DNA of 64,000 bases from an uncultured Clostridium sp. (GTDB taxonomy: Bacteria > Bacillota > Clostridia > Clostridiales > Clostridiaceae), in the NCBI RefSeq assembly GCF_947072515.1, contig NZ_CAMTIG010000005.1:52060-116059 (forward strand). The letters run 5' to 3'. The stretch's first letter is position 1, and each line of letters starts with the position of its first letter. The notes below the pieces were generated by a model. The model saw nothing but the letters and a program-made list of their open reading frames with translations, was not told where the DNA came from and searched no databases. Shown here piece after piece: positions 9,006-20,172 of the stretch. The translations under genes were made by a program, and so were the position numbers.

Positions 9006-9881
9006 TTAAGATAGAAGTTTTTCTATCTTAAATCCTTCCTCATCTTTTTTTCCAAGACCGATAAAGTTATCTTCTTCATCATAAACTCTATATAAAATAT
9101 TCTTTTCAATATTTTCTGTATAAAGCCTTTTATCATAAACTTTTGCTCCATTTATAATAAGCTTTTTAAATTTATTTCGTATGACCATTTTATCATACTC
9201 TTTTAAAGCTTCTTCCATTGGAATGATATATCCTTCTATATTTTCTTCTGTTAATTCTTCTATATTTATACTTTCCTCTTCAGTAAAACTTGAAGTAGAA
9301 TTTCTTCTAAGTCCTGTCATTACTGCTCCCACATTTAGCTCTTCACCAATGTCATAGCAAAGACTTCTTATGTAAGTTCCTTTAGAACATTTAACTTTCA
9401 TTTTTATAAAAGGCTTATTTATTGTTATATCTTCTATATAATAAATATTTATAAGTCTTCCTTCTCTTTCAACTTCAATTCCCTTTCTTGCAAGTTCATA
9501 AAGTCTAACACCATCTTTTTTAAGTGCTGAGTACATAGGAGGAACTTGATTATATTCACCTTTAAACTTTAATATAGCTTTTAATATCTCTTCCTCGGTT
9601 AAAAAACTACTGTCTTTCTCTTCTATAACTTTTCCTTCTAAATCATAAGTATCTGTTTTCATACCTAATTTAAATTCTACAGTATAGACTTTAGGAGCTC
9701 TCATTATATAATCGATTATTTTTGTAGCTTTTCCTATACATACAGGAAGAACCCCACATGCCTCTGGATCTAGAGTACCTGTGTGGCCCACTTTACCTGT
9801 CTTTGAAAGTTTTTTTATTTTTCTCACTACATCAAAAGAAGTCATCCCTGTGTTTTTAAAAACATTTATTACGCCTTCCAT
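9006..9881 (-). CDS. truB: tRNA pseudouridine(55) synthase TruB
   Basis: Converts U55 of tRNA to pseudouridine. 291 aa, with catalytic Asp38 in GHTGTLDPEACGVLPV and the conserved QVPPMYSALKKDG and SKGTYIRSL segments. Its start overlaps the end of nrnA by 13 bases, so translation is probably coupled. Part of the nusA-infB operon as in many Firmicutes. Confidence 0.95.
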   Translation of the reverse strand: MEGVINVFKNTGMTSFDVVRKIKKLSKTGKVGHTGTLDPEACGVLPVCIGKATKIIDYIMRAPKVYTVEFKLGMKTDTYDLEGKVIEEKDSSFLTEEEILKAILKFKGEYNQVPPMYSALKKDGVRLYELARKGIEVEREGRLINIYYIEDITINKPFIKMKVKCSKGTYIRSLCYDIGEELNVGAVMTGLRRNSTSSFTEEESINIEELTEENIEGYIIPMEEALKEYDKMVIRNKFKKLIINGAKVYDKRLYTENIEKNILYRVYDEEDNFIGLGKKDEEGFKIEKLLS

Positions 9882-10855
9882 GTTTCTAGCTCACTTTCAA
9901 TTTTATTTAAAAGGTTTTCTTTAGCATCTTCTAAAAATACACCTTTTTGCATTACTCCAGCTGCCTTTATATGACCACCGCCACCAAAGTTTTCAGCTAT
10001 TTTTCTTACATCAAATTCATTTTTCGAACGTAAACTTGCTTTTGTTCCTTCTGAAGTTTCCTTTAAAAGAATTGCAACTTCAACATCTTTTATACTTAAT
10101 AAATTTCCAATTATATCTGATGTATCTTCTTGCTCACAATCATAGGATTTTAAAACATCCTCTGAAAGCCCAACTGCTACTACTTTACCATCTAAAAACA
10201 ATCTTGCATGTTCAAAAGCATATCCCATAAGATTTAACTTTTTCATTTTTCTATTATCAAATAAATTTTTATAAATATCTGTATTATTTACTCCAATTGC
10301 AATAAGCTTACTTGCAATCTTATGTGTTCTTTCTGTTACATTCGAATGTCTAAATGACCCTGTATCAGTTACAATAGTCGTATATAAACATGTCCCTATA
10401 TCTTTAAGAACTTCATCTTTTTTATTGAAGAGAATTGATAATTTTTCTATTAACTCAAATATTATTTCACCAGTAGATGCTGCCTTCGTATCTACATAGT
10501 TTAAATCTCCATAGTTATCATTTGAAATATGATGATCTACATTTATTAAAAAGCCTTTATAAAAAGAAAGGTCTGCAGAAATTCTTTCAAAATTTCCGCA
10601 ATCCACTACAACTACTAAATCAGTATCTTTTTTAGGAGAGGTAGTGTTTCCATCTACCTCTTCTCCTAATGATAAAAATTTTAAATTGTCTGCAATAATA
10701 TCTTTAGATACTATATATGCATCTTTCTTTAAATATCTTAATGCATTTAAAAGTGCTAATGCGCTTCCCATTGCATCTCCATCTGGAGATTGATGATAAC
10801 TAATTCCTATTTTTTTAGAACTTAGTATCTTTTTTGCAATATCTTTTAATGACAT
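9869..10855 (-). CDS. nrnA: DHH family bifunctional oligoribonuclease / PAP phosphatase NrnA
   Basis: Degrades nanoRNA and 3'-phosphoadenosine 5'-phosphate. 328 aa with metal-binding motifs SPDGDA (residues 23-28), DCGNFE (85-90) and DHH (107-109), and a C-terminal DHHA1 domain with FGGGGHIKAAG. The start ATG overlaps the rbfA stop (TAATG), indicating translational coupling. Confidence 0.92.
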   Translation of the reverse strand: MSLKDIAKKILSSKKIGISYHQSPDGDAMGSALALLNALRYLKKDAYIVSKDIIADNLKFLSLGEEVDGNTTSPKKDTDLVVVVDCGNFERISADLSFYKGFLINVDHHISNDNYGDLNYVDTKAASTGEIIFELIEKLSILFNKKDEVLKDIGTCLYTTIVTDTGSFRHSNVTERTHKIASKLIAIGVNNTDIYKNLFDNRKMKKLNLMGYAFEHARLFLDGKVVAVGLSEDVLKSYDCEQEDTSDIIGNLLSIKDVEVAILLKETSEGTKASLRSKNEFDVRKIAENFGGGGHIKAAGVMQKGVFLEDAKENLLNKIESELETWKA

Positions 10856-11202
10856 TATTTTTTTGACCTTTCGATAAGTGCATCTATTTTCATTCCATAA
10901 TCTATAGATTCATCTAGTTCAAAAATTATCTGTGGTACCGCTCTTAATTTAACTCTTCTTCCCACTTCTCTTCTTATGAAGCTACTAGCTCCTTTTAAAG
11001 CTTTTAAATTCTCTTCTTTTTCTTCTTGGCTGTTAGCAAATATACTTACATATACTTTCGCAAAACTTAAATCTCTAGTAACATCTACATCAGTTACAGA
11101 AATCATAGCTGTAAGTCTTGGGTCCTTAACTTCATTTTGAATTAGGTTGCTAACTTCTTTTTTTACTTCTTCGTTTATTCTTCCACCTCTATAGTTAGCC
11201 AT
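10855..11202 (-). CDS. rbfA: Ribosome-binding factor A
   Basis: KH-like cold-shock factor that helps mature the 30S subunit. 115 aa with RINEEVKKEVS near the start, the VKDPRLTAMISVTDVDVT strand-helix region and C-terminal VPQIIFELDESID. I place the start at the ATG at 11200-11202, six bases after GAGGTG; a GTG three codons upstream falls inside that SD. Sits between infB and nrnA. Confidence 0.95.
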   Translation of the reverse strand: MANYRGGRINEEVKKEVSNLIQNEVKDPRLTAMISVTDVDVTRDLSFAKVYVSIFANSQEEKEENLKALKGASSFIRREVGRRVKLRAVPQIIFELDESIDYGMKIDALIERSKK

Positions 11203-11222
11203 TTTTTTCACCTCTTTATTAA

Positions 11223-13277
11223 TTAAAGTTCTTTTCTTTCAACTGCTTCTATAGTATAAGACTCTATAAGGTCTCCTTCTTTCATGTCGTTAAACTTTTC
11301 TAAGCTTAAACCACATTCATATCCTGATTTAACTTCTTTTACGTCATCTTTAAATCTCTTTAATGATGATAAAGTTGTTTCGAATATTACTATTCCATCT
11401 CTTATAACTCTTACATCTGAATTTCTTACTATTTTACCATCTGTTACATAACATCCAGCAATAGTTCCAACACTTGATATTTTATAAGTTTCTCTTACTT
11501 CTGCTGTTCCTAATACAACTTCTTTATATTCAGGTTCAAGCATTCCAATCATAGCTGATTTAACATCTTCTATTGCATCATATATGATTCTATAAGTTTT
11601 AACTTCTACTCCATCTCTATCTGATGCAGCTAATGCATTACCATCTGGTCTTACATTAAATCCAATTACGATTGCGTTTGAAGCTGATGCAAGAGTAATA
11701 TCAGTTTCTGTTATTGCTCCAACCCCACCATGGATAACTCTAACTTTAACATCGTCTGTTGAAAGTTTTTCAAGTGATTGTTTTATAGCTTCTACTGAAC
11801 CTTGAACGTCAGCTTTTACTATTATACCAAGCTCTTTAACTGTTCCTTCTTTAATTTGGTTATATAAACCTTCAAGAGAAACTCTGTGGCTTGAAGTAAA
11901 GCTTTCATTTTTAATCTTTGCTTTTCTCTTATCAGCCATATTTCTTGCAGTTTTTTCATCTTCAACTTCATTGAATCTGTCTCCTGCTGCTGGTACTTCT
12001 GAAAGACCTAAAACTTCTACTGGAATTGATGGTCCAGCTGTTTTTATTTTCTTTCCTGTATCATCAAACATAGCTCTTACTCTTCCGTAAGTAGTTCCAA
12101 CTAAAATAGAATCTCCTACATTTAATGTTCCTGTTTGAACAAGTAAACTTGCAACTGGTCCTCTACCCTTATCAAGCTTAGCTTCTATAACTGTACCATT
12201 TGCATTTCTGTTAGGGTTAGCTTTAAGTTCTAATACTTCAGCAGTTAATAATACCATTTCTAGTACATTTTCTATACCAATTCCTTGTTTAGCTGATACT
12301 GGAACACAAATTGTATCTCCACCCCAGTCTTCTGCAACTAAACCATATTCAGTTAACTCTTGTTTAACTTTATCTATGTTAGCACCATCTTTATCTATTT
12401 TATTTATTGCAACTATCATAGGTACTTCAGCTGCTTTACAGTGACTTATAGCTTCTTTAGTTTGAGGCATTATACCATCATCTGCTGCTACAACTAAAAT
12501 AACGATATCTGTTATTTGAGCTCCTCTAGCTCTCATTGATGTAAATGCTTCATGTCCTGGTGTATCTAAGAATGTTATTTCTTCACCATTTAAAGTAACA
12601 GTATATGCACCGATATGTTGAGTTATTCCACCTGCTTCTGTTTCAGTAACTTTTTCTTTTCTTATTGCATCAAGAAGAGAAGTTTTACCGTGGTCAACGT
12701 GACCCATTACAGTTACAATTGGTGGTCTCTTTTCTAAAGTTTCTTCTGCATCTTCTATGATTAAGTCATCTAACTCATCATTTCGCTCTATTTTTTCTGC
12801 AATTATTTCAAATTTTTCACAAACTTTTTTAGCTGTTTCAAAATCTACTTCTTGGTTCATTCCAGCCATAACTCCACAGAACATAAGCTCTTTTATAAGT
12901 TCTGCTGATGGTTTATTAATTTTTTCTGCTAAATCTTTAACCATTATAGTTTCGCTTATTTCAACAACTTCTAAAGCATTTGCTGCTGCTAATGCTGCTG
13001 CTTCTGCTTCCATTTGCTTTCTAGTTTTCTTCTTTTTCTTATTTCCTTTGTTAACCTCTTCTGCTAACATGTCTTCGTACTCATCTACGATAGTTTTCTT
13101 TATAATGTCTTCTCCGCCTTCTTCAATAAGTTCCTTTATTAATTCTGCATCTTCTTCCTCAATAATACTCATATGATTTTTGGCTACAACATTAAATTCT
13201 TTTTTTAATAGTTCTATTAAGTCAACTGAACTTACGCCAAGTTCCTTTGCTAATTCATACACTTTAATTTTTGACAT
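11223..13277 (-). CDS. infB: Translation initiation factor IF-2
   Basis: GTPase that brings fMet-tRNA to the 30S subunit. 684 aa: short N-terminal helical IF2N modules (residues 1-55 and 108-160) around a Lys/Ala-rich linker; the G domain from about 185 with G1 GHVDHGKTS (192-200), then DTPGHE and NKID; then beta-barrel and C-terminal fMet-tRNA-binding domains. The N-terminal region is short, as usual in clostridia. Start ATG after GGGGGTGACTGT. Confidence 0.97.
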   Translation of the reverse strand: MSKIKVYELAKELGVSSVDLIELLKKEFNVVAKNHMSIIEEEDAELIKELIEEGGEDIIKKTIVDEYEDMLAEEVNKGNKKKKKTRKQMEAEAAALAAANALEVVEISETIMVKDLAEKINKPSAELIKELMFCGVMAGMNQEVDFETAKKVCEKFEIIAEKIERNDELDDLIIEDAEETLEKRPPIVTVMGHVDHGKTSLLDAIRKEKVTETEAGGITQHIGAYTVTLNGEEITFLDTPGHEAFTSMRARGAQITDIVILVVAADDGIMPQTKEAISHCKAAEVPMIVAINKIDKDGANIDKVKQELTEYGLVAEDWGGDTICVPVSAKQGIGIENVLEMVLLTAEVLELKANPNRNANGTVIEAKLDKGRGPVASLLVQTGTLNVGDSILVGTTYGRVRAMFDDTGKKIKTAGPSIPVEVLGLSEVPAAGDRFNEVEDEKTARNMADKRKAKIKNESFTSSHRVSLEGLYNQIKEGTVKELGIIVKADVQGSVEAIKQSLEKLSTDDVKVRVIHGGVGAITETDITLASASNAIVIGFNVRPDGNALAASDRDGVEVKTYRIIYDAIEDVKSAMIGMLEPEYKEVVLGTAEVRETYKISSVGTIAGCYVTDGKIVRNSDVRVIRDGIVIFETTLSSLKRFKDDVKEVKSGYECGLSLEKFNDMKEGDLIESYTIEAVERKEL

Positions 13278-13300
13278 ACAGTCACCCCCGTATTAATTTT

Positions 13301-13615
13301 CTACATATTTGCTTCCTCCTTGTAAAGACTTAATAATTTATCTGCCATATTTTTATCTTTTATGGCTAATATTTTTATTTCTTCTTTACCAATAGAAGCA
13401 CCTAATTTTTCTTTACTAAAATCTTCAATATATGGTATATTTTTTTCTTCACAGTGTTTTAAAAATTTCTTTTTTGATGACTCTGAAGCATCCTTAGAAA
13501 TTATAAAAAGCTTTAGTCTTACTCTGTTTCTATTTTCATCACATTTACTATAGCCTTCTATTAAATTACCTGATCTTTTTACAAGGCCTAAAAAATTAAA
13601 AAATTTATTCATCAT
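13301..13615 (-). CDS. L7Ae/L30e-family ribosome-associated protein (YlxQ-like)
   Basis: Small putative RNA-binding protein of 104 aa with the L7Ae fold pattern: early FLGLVKRSGNLIEGY, a central LFIISKDASESSKKK and a C-terminal ILAIKDKNMADKLL. B. subtilis YlxQ occupies the same place between ylxR and infB; members bind K-turn-like RNAs. Its start overlaps the end of the upstream gene by 11 bases, so the two are likely coupled. Two adjacent ATGs make the first residue uncertain by one codon. Confidence 0.85.
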   Translation of the reverse strand: MMNKFFNFLGLVKRSGNLIEGYSKCDENRNRVRLKLFIISKDASESSKKKFLKHCEEKNIPYIEDFSKEKLGASIGKEEIKILAIKDKNMADKLLSLYKEEANM

Positions 13616-13871
13616 TCATTTCTTCCCTTAGTTTATTATAAATTTCTTCACTAATTGCAACTTCTAAATTTCTGCTTAATCTTTTTGTTTTATATGCCTT
13701 GTTTAAGCATTCTTCAGACCTACATACGTAAGCTCCTCTTCCTGCTTTCTTTCCTGTCAAATCTATAGAAACTTCACCTTCTTTAGATCTTACAACTCTT
13801 ATAAGTTCTTTTTTAGGTTTCATTTCTGAACAGCCAGTGCACATTCTTAAAGGTACTTTCTTAACTTTCAT
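13605..13871 (-). CDS. rnpM: YlxR/RnpM family RNA-binding protein
   Basis: Small protein of 88 aa with the YlxR signature: N-terminal MCTGC and the GRGAYVCRSEECL loop, rich in Arg/Lys. The B. subtilis homologue has been described as a modulator of RNase P (RnpM). I choose the ATG at 13869-13871 because GAGGTG lies eight bases before it; a GTG three codons earlier overlaps that SD. Operon position nusA-ylxR-L7Ae-infB is the classic one. Confidence 0.9.
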   Translation of the reverse strand: MKVKKVPLRMCTGCSEMKPKKELIRVVRSKEGEVSIDLTGKKAGRGAYVCRSEECLNKAYKTKRLSRNLEVAISEEIYNKLREEMNDE

Positions 13872-13892
13872 AAAAGCCACACCTCACCTTAA

Positions 13893-15002
13893 CTACTCTT
13901 CAATTTCTATAGTTTCTATTATTTCTTCTACAGCCTCTGCTTTTTCTAATTGTTCTTTTTCGCTTTGGCTTTTACTTTTGATATCTATTTTCCAGTTAGT
14001 TAATTTAGCAGCTAATCTTACATTTTGACCTTCTTTTCCTATTGCTAGTGAAAGTTGGTTGTCATCTACTACAACTTTAGCTGATTTATTTTCTTCATCA
14101 ACTTCAACGCTTATAACTTTAGCTGGACTTAATGAATTTGCAATAAATTCTGCTGGATCTTTGCTCCATTTTATGATATCAATCTTTTCATTCTTAAGCT
14201 CATTAACTACAGCTTGAACTCTGATTCCCTTAGGTCCTACACATGCTCCCATTGGATCTACTTCTTCATCATGTGAGAATACTGCAATTTTACTTCTTGA
14301 ACCTGCTTCTCTTGATATACTCTTAATTTCTACAGTTCCATCTTGTATTTCTGGAACTTCCATTTCGAATAATCTTTTCACTAATCCTGGATGTGTTCTT
14401 GATACATGAATTTGAGGTCCTTTAGTTGTAGATTTAACTTCTACAATATAAAGTTTTAACTTTTCATTGAAAGTATATTCCTCACCTTTCATTTGCTCAT
14501 TTGGTCCTATAATACCTTCGATTTTTCCTAGGTTTACAAAAACTAAACCTTTATCTTTTCTTATTATAGTTCCTGTTATTATGTCAAATTCAAGTTCTTT
14601 ATATTCTTGGAATATAATACTTCTTTCTGATTCTCTTATTTTTTGAGTTACCATTTGTTTTGCATGTTGTGCTGCTACTCTTCCAAAGTTTTTTGGTGTA
14701 ACTTCTAAATCTACTATATCATCAACCTCAAATTTTGGATTTAATTCTTTTGCTTCTTCTAAACTTATTTCAGTTACATCATCAAATATTTCATCAACAA
14801 CAACTTTTTGTGCAAAAACTTTAACCTCACCATTTTCTTTATTTATTCTAACCTTAACGTTTTGTGCATTTGTATATTGATTTGCATAATTTTTCTTATA
14901 AGCTGCAACCATTGCATCCTCAATAGTTGAAAATAGTAATTCCTTACTTATTCCTTTTTCCTCTATGATATCCTCTAGAGCATCTATAAACTCCATATTC
15001 AT
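13893..15002 (-). CDS. nusA: Transcription termination/antitermination factor NusA
   Basis: Binds RNA polymerase and nascent RNA to influence pausing and termination. 369 aa: N-terminal RNAP-binding domain (1-130, with the FGRVAAQHAKQ motif), an S1 domain (about 135-200), and two KH domains including GACVGPKGIRVQAV and LAIGKEGQNVRLAAK. The tail is a short acidic stretch, as in Firmicutes, lacking the extra repeats of proteobacterial NusA. Preceded by rimP. Confidence 0.97.
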   Translation of the reverse strand: MNMEFIDALEDIIEEKGISKELLFSTIEDAMVAAYKKNYANQYTNAQNVKVRINKENGEVKVFAQKVVVDEIFDDVTEISLEEAKELNPKFEVDDIVDLEVTPKNFGRVAAQHAKQMVTQKIRESERSIIFQEYKELEFDIITGTIIRKDKGLVFVNLGKIEGIIGPNEQMKGEEYTFNEKLKLYIVEVKSTTKGPQIHVSRTHPGLVKRLFEMEVPEIQDGTVEIKSISREAGSRSKIAVFSHDEEVDPMGACVGPKGIRVQAVVNELKNEKIDIIKWSKDPAEFIANSLSPAKVISVEVDEENKSAKVVVDDNQLSLAIGKEGQNVRLAAKLTNWKIDIKSKSQSEKEQLEKAEAVEEIIETIEIEE

Positions 15003-15017
15003 CTTTCTTTCCTCCTC

Positions 15018-15476
15018 TTATAGTTCCCCTTGGATGTTGGCACTTTTAATTTTTTCTGTTGGAATGTCTAAAGTAACATCCCCTTCTATTATAATAATAT
15101 CATTATTTACTTCTTTTAAAATTCCTGTAATATGCTTCTTTCCTTCTATAGTACCAGTAAATTTAACAAATACCTTTGCTCCTATAGCTTTTAAAAAATG
15201 TTCTTCCTTGTAAAGCCCTTTATCTATTCCTGGTGATGAAACCTCTAAATAGTATGATTTATCAATTGGGTCTTCACTGTCTAGCATATCACTTACTTTT
15301 CTTGATACTGCTTCACAATCAGTTAACTTTATACCTTCTTCACTATCGATATAAACTCTCAAATAATTTTCTCCATCTTCATGAACAAATTCAACATGAT
15401 ATAATTCATATCCTAACTCATCTGTTATTGGAAGAATTAGTTCTTCAATCTTTTCCATTAAAGCATCCTTTTTCAT
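15018..15476 (-). CDS. rimP: Ribosome maturation factor RimP
   Basis: Needed for 30S assembly. 152 aa with the N-terminal [12 protein letters not shown] strand, the [14 protein letters not shown] helix and the [15 protein letters not shown] motif typical of RimP, followed by a C-terminal SH3-like domain. First gene of the nusA-infB operon. Its roughly 160-base leader contains a promoter and a terminator-like hairpin (see findings). Confidence 0.95.
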   Translation of the reverse strand: MKKDALMEKIEELILPITDELGYELYHVEFVHEDGENYLRVYIDSEEGIKLTDCEAVSRKVSDMLDSEDPIDKSYYLEVSSPGIDKGLYKEEHFLKAIGAKVFVKFTGTIEGKKHITGILKEVNNDIIIIEGDVTLDIPTEKIKSANIQGEL

Positions 15477-15540
15477 ATGTTAACCTCCTTTTTAAATATT
15501 CAATTTTTATATTATTCCCAAAAAGTCCTTTTAATATTTT

Positions 15541-15574
15541 AATTAAAAACGCAACTATTTTATAAGTTGCGTCT
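15541..15574 (-). terminator. Terminator-like hairpin in the rimP leader
   Basis: ACGCAACT pairs with AGTTGCGT (8 perfect pairs, eight-base loop), followed on the minus strand by TTTTTAATT. It lies downstream of the rimP promoter and upstream of the rimP start, so it can act as an attenuator for rimP-nusA and also end polC transcripts. Confidence 0.75.
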
Positions 15575-15583
15575 AAATAGAAA

Positions 15584-15605
15584 GAGCGGGATTTTTTTCC
15601 CACTC
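15584..15605 (-). promoter_or_regulatory. Second hairpin in the rimP leader
   Basis: GAGTGGGA pairs with TCCCGCTC (8 pairs, one G-U) over a six-A loop, just upstream of the leader terminator. It may be a pause hairpin, a protein site or a weak terminator. Confidence 0.5.
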
Positions 15606-15641
15606 CTTTCCGTAACTCTCTGCAATAATCTTTTCTCTATT

Positions 15642-15670
15642 AGAATATCATAAACTCCTATTTAATTCAA
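15642..15670 (-). promoter_or_regulatory. SigA-type promoter of the rimP-nusA-infB operon
   Basis: TTGAAT and TATTCT with a 17-base spacer on the minus strand, in the gap after polC; predicted start near 15635, giving a leader of about 160 bases. Confidence 0.7.
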
Positions 15671-15723
15671 GTTTTATTTATTTTCGAGGAATTTGGCCAT
15701 ATTTTTATTCTATCCTTTTCTTT

Positions 15724-18700
15724 TTAGAAAAGTGATAATTGATTTGTCTCTGGAACTCCTTCTAAGCAACCATGATTACTTAAAGTTTCAATATTAGTTT
15801 TAGTAATCTTTGCTCTAAGTCTTAAATCTTCTTTTGAAATAAACTCTCCATCTTTTCTTGCTTCAACTATAGCATCTGCTGCATTGGCCCCAACTCCTTG
15901 AAGCGCACTAATAGGTGGTCTTAATACCCCATCTTCTTCAATTAAGAATTTATTTGCTGCTGATTTATAAAGATCTACTTTTGTAAAACTCATTCCTCTT
16001 TTAAACATTTCATAGCAAAGTTCTAATGATGTTGTCATTCCTTTATCCTTTACAGTAACATTATTTCCTAATGCATATAATTCTTCTAATTTTGCTTTTA
16101 CTGCACTTTCTCCCCTACAGATAAGTTCTGCATCAAATTCATCTGCTCTTACTGTAAAGAATGTTGAATAATAAGCTTCCGGATAATAAACTTTATAATA
16201 GGCTATTCTAACTGCCATCATAACATAGGCAACTGCATGGCCCTTTGGAAACATATACTTTATTCTTTTACAAGATTCAATATACCAATCTGGCACATTA
16301 TTCTCTTTCATTAAAACTTCATCCTCTTCACTTAACCCCTTACCTTTTCTTACTTTTTCCATTATAGTAAATGATGTTTTTGGTGGAAGTCCTCTATACA
16401 TTAAATAAACCATAATATCATCTCTTGTAGAAATACAATCTTTTAGTGTAGTATATCCTTCTTTTATAAAATATTGTGCGTTATTAAGCCATACATCCGT
16501 TCCATGTGAAAGTCCTGATATTCTCACTAAGTCAGCAAATGCTTTAGGTTGTGTATCTATAAGCATTTGCCTAACAAACTTAGTTCCAAACTCAGGTAAT
16601 CCATAACTTCCAACTTCTCCAAATATTTCACTACCTATTTTTTCTTTTTCTATTTCTAAAGCTTTTGCTGATGTAAAAAGACTTATTACCTTTTCATCAT
16701 TTAAAGGAATTGTTTTTGGATCAAGTCCTGTTATATCTTGAAGCATTCTAAGTACCGTAGGATCATCATGTCCTAGTATATCAAGTTTTAATAATCTACC
16801 ACTAATTGAATGATAATCAAAGTGAGTAGTTATAAAATCTGCCGAATTATCATCTGCTGGATATTGTATTGGTGTAAAATTATATATTTCATTATCACTA
16901 GGCACAACCATAATTCCACCTGGATGTTGTCCTGTAGTTCTTTTTATTCCTGTACACCCTATAGTCAATCTTTCTATTTCAGCACTAGAAGCTCTTATAC
17001 CTTTTTCATCTAAATATTTTCTAACATATCCATAAGCTGTTTTTTCTGCAACCGTTCCTATAGTTCCCGCTTTAAATACAAACCCCTTACCAAATAGAAC
17101 CTCTGTATATCTATGAATATCTGCTTGGTTATCCCCTGAGAAGTTAAGGTCAATATCTGGTTCTTTATCTCCCTCAAATCCTAAGAAGGTTTCAAAAGGA
17201 ATATCATGCCCATCTTTTATATATTTAGTTCCACATTTAGGACAATTTTCATCTGGTAAATCTGCTCCTGAACTTATAGAACCATCTAAGAAGAAATGGG
17301 AATACTTGCAGTTAGGACATACATAATGTGGTGGTAATCCATTAACCTCAGTTATATCTGACATTGTTGCAACAAATGAAGATCCAACTGATCCCCTCGA
17401 TCCAACTAAATAACCATCTTTTAAAGATTTAGCAACTAATTTTTGTGCTATAAGATAAAGAACAGCATATCCATTGTTTATAATAGAGTTTAATTCTTTA
17501 TCTAATCTTTTTTGTATAACTTCTGGTAGCTTATCACCATAAATTTTATGAACCTTTGTTAATACCATATCTCTTATTTCATCTTCTGCTCCCTCTATTT
17601 TAGGTGGATATGTCTCATCAGGAATAGGTTTTATATCCTCTATACTTTCAGCTACTTTATTTGGATTTACTATAACTACTTCTCTAGCTTCTTCCATTCC
17701 TAAATAACTAAATTCCTTAAGCATTTCTTCTGTTGTTTTATAATAAAGTGGAGGCTGAGCATCTGCATCTTTAAATCCTTTTCCTGCCATGATTATTTTT
17801 CTAAAATCATCATCATGAGGTTCTAAAAAATGTACATCTCCCGTAGCAACAACCATTTTACCCATTTTCTTTCCTAAATTATAAATCCTTCTATTTAACT
17901 CTCTAAGTTCATCATCATCCTTAACATTCCCCTTTTCTACAAGGAATCTATTATTTCCTATAGGCTGAATTTCTAGGTAGTCATAAAACTCTGCTATCTT
18001 TTCAACTTCTTCATCACTCTTTCCTGATAATATAGCTTTAAAAACCTCACCAGCTTCACAAGCTGAACCTATAATAAGCCCATCTCTCATTTTTTGTAGC
18101 TTACTTTTTTTAGTTCTTGCACTTCTAAAAAAGTTACTAACATGAGCTTCTGATACAAGTTTATATAAATTTTTAATTCCTGCTTGTGTTTTAGCTAAAA
18201 TAATTATATGTGATGTAGGTTGTTTTTTTATATCAATATTACTTAAAAATTCTTCATTTAATTTTTTTAAAGAGTCTATCTCTAATTCTTCTTTCATTTT
18301 TTTAAAACATACTAATAAAATATCACAAGTTGCCTTTGCATCATCTACAGCTCTATGGTGATTATCTAAAGAAATACCTAAATGTTTTGCAACAATGTTA
18401 AGTTTTACTTTTTTTAATTCTGGATATAAAAATCTTGCAAGCGGAACTGTATCTAAAACTGTATATTCATAATATAAATTTAGTTTTTCACAATTATGTT
18501 TGATAAAAGATGTATCAAATCCAGCATTATGCGCAACTAATACTGATCCCTTACAAAATTCTAAAAATTCCGGTAGAATTTCTTCAATAGTTTTAGCGCC
18601 CTTAACCATCTCATCTGTTATACTAGTAAGCTCTGTAATTTTATATGGAATTAATCTTTCTGGATCTACAAACTCACTAAATCTATCAATTATTTTTCCT

Positions 18701-20076
18701 TCTTTTATTTTAACTGCACCTATTTCAATTATTTTATCATTTTTAGGTGAAAATCCCGTAGTTTCTAAATCGAATATAACATATTCGTCATCTAAATTTT
18801 GTCCCTTTTCATCTAATGCAACTGGAACACCATCATCAACTAAATATCCTTCAACTCCATAAATAGCTTTTATTCCATTTTTCTTTGCTGCACTTTGTGC
18901 ATCTGGGAAAGCTTGAACTCCTCCATGATCTGTGATTGCTATAGCTTTATGCCCCCACTTTGCAGCTCTTTCTACAAGCTTTGAAGCTGGTGTCATTCCA
19001 TCCATAGTACTCATATTAGTATGAAGATGTAGTTCAACTCTTTTTTCTGTAGATCCATCCATTCTTTCTATTTTTTTCATTCTAACTATATCACGACCCA
19101 TTATTACTACTTCTCTAGCATAAGTATCATAAATAGCTTCTCCTCTTACTTTGCAATAAAGCCCTTTTTTAACATTTTCTAAAACTTCTTCTTTCTCTTT
19201 TTCTTTTAAGAAACACTTTACAGTTATAGAACTAGTGTAATCTGTTACGAAGAATGTTAATATAGTCTTTCCAGTTCTTGTTTCTATTGTTTCTGTTTTA
19301 AATACTTCTCCTATTATTGCTACATATCCTGAGGTTTCATCTATTTCATCTATAGTTATAGGCTCATCTTTTATTCCTCTTCCTAAAATAGTATTTTCAT
19401 CTTTAGGCTCACGTCTAAAGTTCTCTCTCTTATATCCTTCTTGTGGTTTAGCTTTTGGTTTATCTTCTTTCTTACCATCTCTTTGCTCTCCATTCGAATG
19501 ACTAAGTCCTCTATTTTTAACAGCATCTTGCATTATTTTTAAATACTCTTCTTCTTTTTTCTTTTCATAAGTATTATCTTCTAATGTAGCATCATATATT
19601 ATTTCAACTAATGGATTTCTTCCAAAGATATCATTTATTTTTCTAGTTATTTCTTTTCCTATATTTTTTCTTTTTGAATGTTCAACAATCATTTCACATC
19701 CATATTTTATTACTATCTTATCATTTGATATTTCTCTATCTTCTGAATATAGCATAGCTGTAGCTAATGGAACCTTTTTCCCTATTTCCATAACAATATC
19801 TAGCCAATGTTCTTTTACAATAGTTTCTAAAGGAAGTCCCTCTACATCCTTATATACTTGTAGTTCTATTTTAAATGCTTTTCCTATTCTGCTTTCTATA
19901 AGTTTCGTTATGTATGATTCTTCTTCTTCTGTTAATGATACTTTTGTTTTTAATATTACTTTTAAAACATTACTCTTCTTAAAAAATTGAAATCTCTTCA
20001 ATGAAATTTCCTTATCTTCTAGTGCTTCCACTTTATTTATTTCTTTATTTATAATTTTTATAAACTCTTCTCCCAC
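15724..20076 (-). CDS. polC: DNA polymerase III alpha subunit, PolC type
   Basis: Replicative DNA polymerase of low-GC Gram-positives with built-in proofreading. 1450 aa: N-terminal region; OB-fold domain around 240-330; PHP domain starting with [10 protein letters not shown] near 345; an inserted DEDD exonuclease (FDLETTGF near 437, later HHRAVDDA); then palm/fingers with a Cys4 zinc site (CPNC...CPKC near 930-950) and catalytic [14 protein letters not shown]. Start is GTG after GGAGGG. Downstream of ispG with a terminator between. Confidence 0.98.
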   Translation of the reverse strand: MGEEFIKIINKEINKVEALEDKEISLKRFQFFKKSNVLKVILKTKVSLTEEEESYITKLIESRIGKAFKIELQVYKDVEGLPLETIVKEHWLDIVMEIGKKVPLATAMLYSEDREISNDKIVIKYGCEMIVEHSKRKNIGKEITRKINDIFGRNPLVEIIYDATLEDNTYEKKKEEEYLKIMQDAVKNRGLSHSNGEQRDGKKEDKPKAKPQEGYKRENFRREPKDENTILGRGIKDEPITIDEIDETSGYVAIIGEVFKTETIETRTGKTILTFFVTDYTSSITVKCFLKEKEKEEVLENVKKGLYCKVRGEAIYDTYAREVVIMGRDIVRMKKIERMDGSTEKRVELHLHTNMSTMDGMTPASKLVERAAKWGHKAIAITDHGGVQAFPDAQSAAKKNGIKAIYGVEGYLVDDGVPVALDEKGQNLDDEYVIFDLETTGFSPKNDKIIEIGAVKIKEGKIIDRFSEFVDPERLIPYKITELTSITDEMVKGAKTIEEILPEFLEFCKGSVLVAHNAGFDTSFIKHNCEKLNLYYEYTVLDTVPLARFLYPELKKVKLNIVAKHLGISLDNHHRAVDDAKATCDILLVCFKKMKEELEIDSLKKLNEEFLSNIDIKKQPTSHIIILAKTQAGIKNLYKLVSEAHVSNFFRSARTKKSKLQKMRDGLIIGSACEAGEVFKAILSGKSDEEVEKIAEFYDYLEIQPIGNNRFLVEKGNVKDDDELRELNRRIYNLGKKMGKMVVATGDVHFLEPHDDDFRKIIMAGKGFKDADAQPPLYYKTTEEMLKEFSYLGMEEAREVVIVNPNKVAESIEDIKPIPDETYPPKIEGAEDEIRDMVLTKVHKIYGDKLPEVIQKRLDKELNSIINNGYAVLYLIAQKLVAKSLKDGYLVGSRGSVGSSFVATMSDITEVNGLPPHYVCPNCKYSHFFLDGSISSGADLPDENCPKCGTKYIKDGHDIPFETFLGFEGDKEPDIDLNFSGDNQADIHRYTEVLFGKGFVFKAGTIGTVAEKTAYGYVRKYLDEKGIRASSAEIERLTIGCTGIKRTTGQHPGGIMVVPSDNEIYNFTPIQYPADDNSADFITTHFDYHSISGRLLKLDILGHDDPTVLRMLQDITGLDPKTIPLNDEKVISLFTSAKALEIEKEKIGSEIFGEVGSYGLPEFGTKFVRQMLIDTQPKAFADLVRISGLSHGTDVWLNNAQYFIKEGYTTLKDCISTRDDIMVYLMYRGLPPKTSFTIMEKVRKGKGLSEEDEVLMKENNVPDWYIESCKRIKYMFPKGHAVAYVMMAVRIAYYKVYYPEAYYSTFFTVRADEFDAELICRGESAVKAKLEELYALGNNVTVKDKGMTTSLELCYEMFKRGMSFTKVDLYKSAANKFLIEEDGVLRPPISALQGVGANAADAIVEARKDGEFISKEDLRLRAKITKTNIETLSNHGCLEGVPETNQLSLF

Positions 20077-20106
20077 AAGTATCCCTCCTTTTTATATTTA
20101 ATGGCG

Positions 20107-20136
20107 GAAAAAAACTAGCTTTATAGCTAGTTTTTC
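20107..20136 (-). terminator. Intrinsic terminator after ispG
   Basis: ACTAGCT pairs with AGCTAGT over a four-base loop, flanked by A-run and T-run on both sides. It separates ispG from polC and could work in both directions. Confidence 0.8.
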
Positions 20137-20172
20137 TCTCTCTATATATTTAAACTAATACTTTAAATATTT

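Noticed and set aside
12757..13176. Plus-strand ORF of 139 codons opposite infB
   Set aside because: Ser/Ile-rich antisense shadow of the infB N-terminal region, no SD, no family resemblance.
15584..15640. T-box riboswitch in the rimP leader
   Set aside because: An AGAGAG string is present, but there is no TGGNACC antiterminator bulge, no specifier stem, and the downstream genes are not amino acid genes.
18500..18862. Plus-strand ORF opposite the polC exonuclease domain
   Set aside because: Antisense shadow of a conserved domain without SD or recognisable motif.
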